The position numbers and the translations under genes were made by a program. 6,760 nt of DNA from Dehalococcoidales bacterium (GTDB lineage Bacteria > Chloroflexota > Dehalococcoidia > Dehalococcoidales > RBG-16-60-22). The notes below the pieces were generated by a model that searched no databases, was not told where the DNA came from, and saw only the letters and a program-made list of their open reading frames with translations. The stretch spans positions 1 to 6,760 of the forward strand of contig DAOWCR010000064.1 of the NCBI GenBank assembly GCA_030639445.1, in the 5' to 3' direction. Shown here piece by piece: positions 1 to 5,093 of this stretch. How positions within the stretch are numbered: position 1 is the stretch's first letter; each line of letters opens with the position of its first letter.

Positions 1-1855
1 CCAGTGCCTTCAGGCGTGGGATATTGTGTAGCGTGGAGTTGACCCTGGCTCGGGAATGGGGGCTCACCAGCTGAATGGGGTACTTTTCCCGGATGGGGTC
101 ATCGGGGCCTTCCCAGGCTGCGATATATTTGGGAATGGGCGGCAGAAGCGGGTCCTGTCTCTCCGCTATCTGCTGGCTGTATATCTCAATCCTGCCGGAG
201 GGGGTGGGGAAGGGATGGCCGGTGGGGTCCTCAATCTGCTCCCGGAAGGCAACCCAGGGCCGGTCGAGAGGGATGCGGTGGACTCCTTCACGCTGGAAAG
301 TATCGTAATCGGGGAGGTCCGGGGTGGCGGCGGCAAATTCCCTGAGCCATTCCTCGTCTGACTTAACGTTGTAATCGGGTATGCCCAGCCGGGCGGCCAG
401 CTCGGTGAAGATAGCCAAATCCGATTTTGTTTCCGGTAGCGGTTCTATGGCCTGGTCCATGTGGATAAAGTAAGGCCCTCCGCCCCAAGGCTGCCCGATG
501 TCTACCTGCTCCAGGGTGGTGGTGACGGGGAGAATAATGTCGGCGTAGCGGGCGGTGGGAGTCAGAAAAAGCTCGTGGACGACGATGAACTCCGGCGCCC
601 GGAGGGCCGCCACGCCTTTGTTCGTGTTCAGAAACTGGTTCAGCAGGTTGCAGCCGGTGATATAGAGCAGCTTGATGTCACCGGGGTAGCCGCCGGACTT
701 CCCTTTAATTAGGGCGTCGTAGATATTGGTGATATGCACCAGTGGGGTCGGACTCTCCGGCACGGGCAGGGTTTTCCCGAGGTTACCCAGGGGGAGGTGG
801 CCGGTCCCACCGGCGGCCATGCCACCGGTAACCCCGATATTACCGGTCATGGCGGCCAGGACGCTTGCTGCCCGGTGGTACTGTTCGCCGAAGGCCGTCC
901 GCCCCGGAGCCCAGCTGGCATTAAGGGCCGCCGGCTTGATGGTGGCGTAGTCCCGGGCCAGCTGCTTTATGGTCCCGGCGGGCACGCCGGTGATAGTCTC
1001 GGCCCAGCGGGGTGTTTTGGGCACCCCGTCCTCTTTACCAACGACATAATCTTTGAATTTGTCGAAGCCCACGGTGTAAGTTTCTATGAAGTGACGGTCG
1101 TAAATGTCCTCGTCAATCAGGACATAGGCCATGGCGATGAGCAGGGCGGTATCCGTTCCCGGTTTTAAGGGAATCCATTGCTCGGCCAGGGTTTTCGCCG
1201 AGATGGTGTACCGCGGGTCAACGCAGATGATTTTGGCGCCCGCTTTCTTTGCCCGGGTCAAATAGTGGTTGGTGTCAGGGCCAAACCGGGTGACCACCGG
1301 GTTCCAGCCCCACATGATGATTAATTTGGAATGGAGAAAATTGTCCCGGCTGTTGCCGGTAGAGGTAGTCCCGAAGGTAGCCAGGGAAGAAAAGTGGGCG
1401 GCTTCATCTGAGGCAACACCCCACCAGGTGGTGTAACCTCCAAAGAGGGCGAAAAAGCGGCGTCCAGCCTTTCGATAACCGTACAGGGGACTCATAGAGC
1501 CGGCATAGTCCATCAGGAAAATGGCGGTGTCCCCGTACCGGTCTTTCACTCTCTGAAGCTCCCGGGCCACCGTATCCAGTGCCTCTTGCCACGGAATAGG
1601 CTTAAAGTGCCCGCTGCCCCGCTCCCCCACCCGTTTCAGGGGCTGTCTGAGGCGGTCCTCGGCGTAAACGACCTCCTTCTGGGCCAGCCCCCGGGGACAA
1701 GCCTTCAGGCCGGGCATCGGCCCTTCCCCGGTGCCGATTCGGGTAATCCTGCCCTGGTCAACGTGGACCTTTAAAAGACAGCGGCCGCCGCAGTCATAGG
1801 AACAGCTGGTGGTGACCACTTTGCTTGGGGAACTGGAACCGGCTTCTTTCTTCAT
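1..1855 (-). CDS. DmsA-like molybdopterin oxidoreductase catalytic subunit, C-terminus cut by window edge
   Basis: Catalytic subunit of the DMSO reductase superfamily, binding bis-MGD molybdenum and one [4Fe-4S] cluster. The frame is open for 618 codons from ATG 1855-1853 to the left edge; comparison with E. coli DmsA suggests about 100 residues are missing. The N-terminus carries Cys18, Cys22, Cys26 and Cys53 (CX3CX3CX26C), the cluster motif. GGYTTWWGVAS (139-149) aligns with GGYLNHYGDYS of DmsA, so Ser149 is the likely Mo ligand rather than Cys or Sec. Further DmsA-like stretches are WGWNPVVTR, DPRYT, EQWIPLKPGTD, MTGNIGVTGG, TPSGRIEIYSQ and, near the edge, the start of the dinucleotide-binding C-terminal domain (YPIQLVSPHSRARVNST). 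There is no twin-arginine leader before Cys18, so a cytoplasmic location is inferred, unlike exported DmsA. AGGAA lies 6 nt before the ATG. The physiological substrate (DMSO, TMAO, another oxide, or a transhydroxylase-type reaction) cannot be fixed from sequence. Electron-transfer partners, if any, would lie beyond position 1. Confidence 0.9.
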   Translation of the reverse strand, partial: MKKEAGSSSPSKVVTTSCSYDCGGRCLLKVHVDQGRITRIGTGEGPMPGLKACPRGLAQKEVVYAEDRLRQPLKRVGERGSGHFKPIPWQEALDTVARELQRVKDRYGDTAIFLMDYAGSMSPLYGYRKAGRRFFALFGGYTTWWGVASDEAAHFSSLATFGTTSTGNSRDNFLHSKLIIMWGWNPVVTRFGPDTNHYLTRAKKAGAKIICVDPRYTISAKTLAEQWIPLKPGTDTALLIAMAYVLIDEDIYDRHFIETYTVGFDKFKDYVVGKEDGVPKTPRWAETITGVPAGTIKQLARDYATIKPAALNASWAPGRTAFGEQYHRAASVLAAMTGNIGVTGGMAAGGTGHLPLGNLGKTLPVPESPTPLVHITNIYDALIKGKSGGYPGDIKLLYITGCNLLNQFLNTNKGVAALRAPEFIVVHELFLTPTARYADIILPVTTTLEQVDIGQPWGGGPYFIHMDQAIEPLPETKSDLAIFTELAARLGIPDYNVKSDEEWLREFAAATPDLPDYDTFQREGVHRIPLDRPWVAFREQIEDPTGHPFPTPSGRIEIYSQQIAERQDPLLPPIPKYIAAWEGPDDPIREKYPIQLVSPHSRARVNSTLHNIPRLKAL

Positions 1856-1861
1856 GGCACA

Positions 1862-1866
1862 TTCCT
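1862..1866 (-). promoter_or_regulatory. Ribosome binding site of the DmsA-like gene
   Basis: On the minus strand AGGAA lies 6 nt before ATG 1855-1853. It supports this ATG as the start. That matters because the start decides that no export leader precedes the cysteine cluster motif. Confidence 0.6.
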
Positions 1867-1880
1867 GGTTGATGTCAATA

Positions 1881-1909
1881 ATACTAGCATCAGCGATACT
1901 GAAAATCAA
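1881..1909 (-). promoter_or_regulatory. Candidate sigma70-type promoter for the DmsA-like gene
   Basis: Reading the minus strand, TTGATT (1909-1904) is followed after exactly 17 nt by TAGTAT (1886-1881). The -10 box is preceded by TGC, which fits an extended -10 (TGn). Each hexamer matches consensus at 4 of 6 positions. Transcription would begin near 1874, giving a leader of about 20 nt that holds the AGGAA ribosome binding site. It is weaker than the opposing promoter and is a prediction from pattern only. Confidence 0.45.
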
Positions 1910-1925
1910 CATCATTTCTGTTCCC

Positions 1926-1946
1926 GATTTCGGCGGGCGGGAAATC
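1926..1946. promoter_or_regulatory. Inverted repeat between the divergent promoters, possible operator
   Basis: GATTTC (1926-1931) and GAAATC (1941-1946) form a perfect 6-bp inverted repeat around a G/C-rich 9-bp spacer. It sits between the two -35 boxes (1909 and 1950), 3 bp from the rightward one. Position and symmetry suit a dimeric regulator acting on both operons. No T-tract follows, so it does not look like a terminator. A 6-bp repeat can arise by chance, and no regulator gene is visible in the window. Confidence 0.3.
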
Positions 1947-1949
1947 AGA

Positions 1950-1978
1950 TTGACAAGGCGATAGCTGGAGGCTAATAT
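1950..1978 (+). promoter_or_regulatory. Strong sigma70-type promoter of the corrinoid/methyltransferase operon
   Basis: TTGACA (1950-1955) is a perfect -35 hexamer. After an optimal 17-nt spacer comes TAATAT (1973-1978), a good -10 box. Transcription should start near 1985, leaving a leader of about 26 nt before the TTG start at 2011. That is too short for a cobalamin riboswitch, so B12-dependent control at the RNA leader is unlikely. Spacing, hexamers and distance to the gene all agree. Confidence 0.75.
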
Positions 1979-1997
1979 AGTTATTATTCTAAGGAAC

Positions 1998-2003
1998 AGG
2001 AGG
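1998..2003 (+). promoter_or_regulatory. Ribosome binding site fixing a TTG start
   Basis: AGGAGG, a full Shine-Dalgarno core, ends 7 nt before TTG 2011-2013. No ATG or GTG with comparable spacing is present, and the reading from TTG gives the expected N-terminus of the family. This makes TTG the start. Confidence 0.85.
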
Positions 2004-2010
2004 TTAACCA

Positions 2011-2670
2011 TTGACTTTGGAAAAATATCTGGCATCTTTGAAAGAGGGCATTATCAATCTGGACTTCGGGGTCGTGGTCAAAGCGGCTACGGAGGCGATG
2101 GCCGCGGGCGTGGACCCGAACGCCGCCATAAACGAGGGCATGGTTGCCGGCATGGCCGTGGTCGGCGATAAGTTTGAGAAGGGCGAGTACTTCCTGTCCG
2201 AGCTGGTGGTGGCCGCCGAGGTGATGAAAGAAGGGATGGCCGTGGTCAAGCCTTACCTCAAGGGAAGCAGCGCGCCGGGTCTGGGGAAGGTGGTGATGGC
2301 CACCGTGGAAGGTGACCACCATGACCTCGGGAAAAACATAGTTACCACGCTGCTGCGAGTGCAGGGCTTTGAGGTGGTCGACCTGGGAATTGATGTCCCC
2401 ACGGATAAGATAATTGGTGCGGTGAAGGAACACCAGCCGGCCATCGTGGGCATGTCCGCACTGCTCACCTTAACGATGGTCAAAATGGGAGAAGTAATCG
2501 AAGCCTTGAAGTCGGCAAGCCTCAGGGAAAAGGTCAAGGTTATTATCGGCGGGACGCCGGTGACTACGGAGTTTGCCGACAGCATCGGCGCTGACCATAG
2601 AGCGGCCAACGCGCTGGAAGGGGTAAAAAAGTGCGTGGCATGGGTCGCTTCCCCGGAAAGGAGGCAGTAA
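2011..2670 (+). CDS. Corrinoid (cobalamin-binding) methyl-carrier protein
   Basis: A 219-residue corrinoid protein of the MtbC/MttC/MtaC type. It carries a methyl group on cobalt between a substrate-specific methyltransferase and a second methyltransferase, in the cytoplasm. Residues about 1-90 form the helical cap domain found in methionine synthase and corrinoid proteins. Residues about 92-212 are the Rossmann-like B12 domain. The full signature is visible: D102-x-H104-x-x-G107, then 41 residues to S149-x-L151, then 28 residues to G180-G181. His104 is the predicted lower axial cobalt ligand. One deviation is that the usual GADGYA stretch near the C-terminus reads GADHRAANA. Length is normal for a stand-alone corrinoid protein. 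Translation starts at TTG behind AGGAGG. It is the first gene of an operon, with a UroD-family methyltransferase starting one base after its stop. No reductive activase (RACE/RamA type) is in view. Which methyl donor it serves is not readable from this sequence. Confidence 0.95.
   Translation: MTLEKYLASLKEGIINLDFGVVVKAATEAMAAGVDPNAAINEGMVAGMAVVGDKFEKGEYFLSELVVAAEVMKEGMAVVKPYLKGSSAPGLGKVVMATVEGDHHDLGKNIVTTLLRVQGFEVVDLGIDVPTDKIIGAVKEHQPAIVGMSALLTLTMVKMGEVIEALKSASLREKVKVIIGGTPVTTEFADSIGADHRAANALEGVKKCVAWVASPERRQ
2657..2664 (+). promoter_or_regulatory. Ribosome binding site of the methyltransferase inside the corrinoid gene
   Basis: AAAGGAGG lies within the last codons of the corrinoid gene and ends 7 nt before ATG 2672. 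With the stop codon ending one base before that ATG, this arrangement supports translational coupling and matched production of the two proteins. Confidence 0.8.
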
Positions 2671-2671
2671 G

Positions 2672-3808
2672 ATGACCGAGATGACACGACGGGAGAGAAT
2701 ACTGGCCGCCAGCCGCGGGGAGCGTGCCGATAAACTGCCTTTCTTCCACTGGTGGCGGCACAGTCAGGTCGGCTGGGCGGAACGGGAATGCCGCAACCGG
2801 GGAATGGGCATGGCCTGGGCCCGGCCAAGCTACACCGTGGAACTGCGCGACGTGGACGTGGTGGAGCAGCCGGTGATGGTGGAAGGAGTTAAGGTGCTGC
2901 GCCGCACCTATAATACACCCGTGGGCGCTATCTATCTGGACGAAAAGCGGGAGCCCGGCACCGGGGAATGGCACGGGATGCGCAGCTGGCGGGACGTGTC
3001 ACCGTGGCAGACGGCGCGCCTGGTTAAACAGCCGGAAGATTACGAAGTCCTCAAATTCATCGTGGAACACACGGAATACACCGCGGATTATTTCCCGCTG
3101 GAACAGGCCAAGGACTGGCTGGGGGAAGACGGCTGTGTCGTTGACCATCACCCGCACTCACCGATGCAGACGTTGATGATTGACTGGATAGGGAGCGAGG
3201 GAGGCCGGTTTTTCATCCATCACGCCAAATATCCTGACCTGGTCGAGGACCTCTACCGGGCCATATCGAAAAGCCGGGAGCCGATGTACGAAATCGCCGC
3301 CAGGTCACCGGCGGACGTTATCTGGTGCGGCGACAATATTGACGGAGTCCTGGTTAACCCGAGGCTTTTTGAGCGGTATTTTATGCCCGAGTATGAGAAG
3401 ATGGCCAAGCCAATCCACGGGCAGGGAAAGCTTTTCGCCTCCCACATGGACGGCCGGGTAAACGTACTGAAAGACCTGATTGCCCAAACACCGCTGGACA
3501 TCATCGAGGGACTGCACCCGCCGCCCATGGGCGACCTGCCGATAGGTGAGGCGCTCTCCCTCTGGAAGGACAAAGTTATCTGGGTGGGCTTTCCCGGGTC
3601 GATTTATATCCTGGGCCCGGAGGCGACCAAGAAACACACCCTGGAGCTTCTCCGGGAAGTCGTCCCCGGTGACCGGCTGACCATCGCCATGTCCACGGAA
3701 AACCTGGTGTCCAACGAAAATCTACGGGTGGTGACCTCGGTCCTGGAGAATGCCGACCTGCCGCTGACCGGGGAGAAAATCGACAGAATCGAAAAGTCCC
3801 TGGGTTAA
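2672..3808 (+). CDS. UroD-family corrinoid-dependent methyltransferase
   Basis: A 378-residue protein of the uroporphyrinogen decarboxylase superfamily, in the branch of methyltransferases that work with corrinoid proteins (MtaA, MtbA, CmuA relatives) rather than heme-pathway HemE: the HemE signature around MRQAGR is absent. Visible landmarks are RRTYNTPVG (78-85), the HMDGR element (258-262), the IEGLHPPPMGDLP stretch (278-290), WVGFPGS (304-310) and MSTEN (340-344). In MtaA/MtbA the zinc ligands are HxC and a later Cys. Here the matching places hold His258, Asp260 and probably Glu343, so any bound metal would have a different ligand set. This HxD pattern is, to my knowledge, typical of an uncharacterised subgroup. 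The gene follows the corrinoid protein by one base, so that protein is the likely partner. Whether it demethylates the substrate or passes the methyl group onward cannot be decided. Ether, methylamine, methyl sulfide or methyl halide donors all remain possible. A second in-frame ATG at 2681 is a less likely start. Confidence 0.9.
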   Translation: MTEMTRRERILAASRGERADKLPFFHWWRHSQVGWAERECRNRGMGMAWARPSYTVELRDVDVVEQPVMVEGVKVLRRTYNTPVGAIYLDEKREPGTGEWHGMRSWRDVSPWQTARLVKQPEDYEVLKFIVEHTEYTADYFPLEQAKDWLGEDGCVVDHHPHSPMQTLMIDWIGSEGGRFFIHHAKYPDLVEDLYRAISKSREPMYEIAARSPADVIWCGDNIDGVLVNPRLFERYFMPEYEKMAKPIHGQGKLFASHMDGRVNVLKDLIAQTPLDIIEGLHPPPMGDLPIGEALSLWKDKVIWVGFPGSIYILGPEATKKHTLELLREVVPGDRLTIAMSTENLVSNENLRVVTSVLENADLPLTGEKIDRIEKSLG

Positions 3809-3830
3809 TAATTGGCAAAACGGCGGGTGT

Positions 3831-4970
3831 CTAGTCGCGGCTGGACCAGAAAAGCCCGGTGCAGATAAAGGACACGGCCAGTACGGCGGCGCCGATAATG
3901 GTGAAGCTGGAGTAGAAACCGACCCGGTCAAAGAGATAGCCGATAACCGGCGTCAGGACGCCGTGTCCCTCCATGGTGCCGAAGAAGTAAATGCCGAGCA
4001 TGGTGGAGCGGGTCCGTTCCGGGGTATTATCCACGATATACGCCTGTGACACGGTCGTGTTGACGTATACAATCACGCCTATGAAGACCAGTAACGCCCC
4101 GATACCCACACCGTAAGGTGCCGGATTGAGCAGGTAAATAACGGGCCCGATGGCCAAACACGATATCAGTATCATGGTAACCCGGCCCCAGCGGTCGGAG
4201 AGGTATCCACCCACTGGTCCCGCCCAGAGACCGGCCGAATAGACCAGAGCGATAGAAGCCGCCGCTACCTCCCGGCTGACGCTGAAGTGGTCAACCAGGT
4301 ATAATGGCAGGAGCGATATCGTGGAGAGGACCACCGCCTGGGCGAAGGCACTCATAATGAGTATTGATATCAGGCGGCGGAATTGGCCCCTGGTGGGCGG
4401 TGTTTCCGCAGAGCTGCCGGCGGCCCCGGGTGCGACTTTTTTTGCGGGCGCCTGGCGTCCCAGGAGCACGTGAAGTAGCACGCCGAAGGCGATAGTGGGG
4501 ACAGCCATGGTGAGGAAGGTGCCGCGCCAGCCCCAGATGGCGGCAATGCCGGCGGCTATGAGCGGGACCAAGAAGTAACTGAGGCCACCGCCCACCATGT
4601 GAAAGCCCAGGGCTCGGCCCCGGTTTTTCGGCTTGACCAGTGCCATCATCATGGTGGTGGCTGCCGGGTGGTAACTCCCACCCAGTATCCCCATCAGCAC
4701 CAGGGAGATAATCAGCATGAGGTAAGTCTGGGAAAGGCCGACTAAAAGCCCGGTCACGGCCACTCCGATGATGCCTGTGGTGATTAAAAGGCGGGCCCCA
4801 ATACGGTCGGCCAGCCACCCCGCTGGCAGCTGGCTGGCGCCGTAAACTAACCCGAAGGCGGAGATAACCAGGCCAGCCCGGGTGTAGTCAAGGGCGAATT
4901 CATCACGGATAAAGGGCAGCAGCGGCACCGGCAGCGCGGTCACCAGGTGGTGGGCCAGGTGCGCCAGCAT
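3831..4970 (-). CDS. MFS transporter, 12 transmembrane helices
   Basis: A major facilitator superfamily permease of the inner membrane, 379 residues from ATG 4970-4968. Two similar halves of six hydrophobic helices are separated by a polar loop at about 171-198. The MFS motif A between helices 2 and 3 reads GWLADRIGAR (51-60), and its echo in the second half is GGYLSDRWGR (254-263). The N-terminus (HLAHHLVTALPVPLLPFIRDEF) loosely recalls the fosmidomycin-resistance-like MFS group. The substrate is unknown; uptake of a methylated compound or an organic acid would suit the neighbours but is guesswork. The start is uncertain. The ATG has only a GGAG 14 nt upstream, while the frame stays open for 29 codons before it with no ATG, GTG or TTG. 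An AAAGGA precedes an in-frame ATC at 5021-5019 by an ideal 7 nt. The gene lies 123 nt downstream of the formate dehydrogenase on the same strand and converges on the methyltransferase with a 22-nt gap. Confidence 0.88.
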   Translation of the reverse strand: MLAHLAHHLVTALPVPLLPFIRDEFALDYTRAGLVISAFGLVYGASQLPAGWLADRIGARLLITTGIIGVAVTGLLVGLSQTYLMLIISLVLMGILGGSYHPAATTMMMALVKPKNRGRALGFHMVGGGLSYFLVPLIAAGIAAIWGWRGTFLTMAVPTIAFGVLLHVLLGRQAPAKKVAPGAAGSSAETPPTRGQFRRLISILIMSAFAQAVVLSTISLLPLYLVDHFSVSREVAAASIALVYSAGLWAGPVGGYLSDRWGRVTMILISCLAIGPVIYLLNPAPYGVGIGALLVFIGVIVYVNTTVSQAYIVDNTPERTRSTMLGIYFFGTMEGHGVLTPVIGYLFDRVGFYSSFTIIGAAVLAVSFICTGLFWSSRD

Positions 4971-5093
4971 GAAGAGGGGTATTACTCCGAAGGAAAACGA
5001 GCGCCAGCTTGGTTTCTTGATGGCAGGGTCCTTTGTACGGTATTGGCTGCTTTGAGGTTAGCATAATGCCCGGGCGGGTGCAAGCCAGTCTGG

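Noticed and set aside
56..1168. Several plus-strand open frames (up to 144 codons) opposite the DmsA-like gene
   Set aside because: The minus-strand frame is uninterrupted from 1855 to the edge and matches DmsA throughout, so these are shadows.
1869..1882. FNR/CRP-like site (TTGAT-N4-ATAAT) near the predicted transcription start of the DmsA-like gene
   Set aside because: The left half is perfect but the right half matches only 3 of 5 bases. It overlaps the start site, and such matches are common in AT-rich leaders.
1979..2010. Cobalamin riboswitch ahead of the corrinoid gene
   Set aside because: The leader from the predicted start is only about 26 nt, far too short, and no B12-box-like sequence was seen.
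1984..2828. Long open frames on the minus strand under the corrinoid gene and the start of the methyltransferase (149, 191 and 136 codons)
   Set aside because: They are antisense shadows of strongly recognised genes with high GC; their proteins are low-complexity, show no family features and have no supporting start signals.
2672..3808. Heme-pathway uroporphyrinogen decarboxylase (HemE)
   Set aside because: It lacks the MRQAGR N-terminal signature and sits directly behind a corrinoid protein gene, so the methyltransferase branch of the superfamily fits better.
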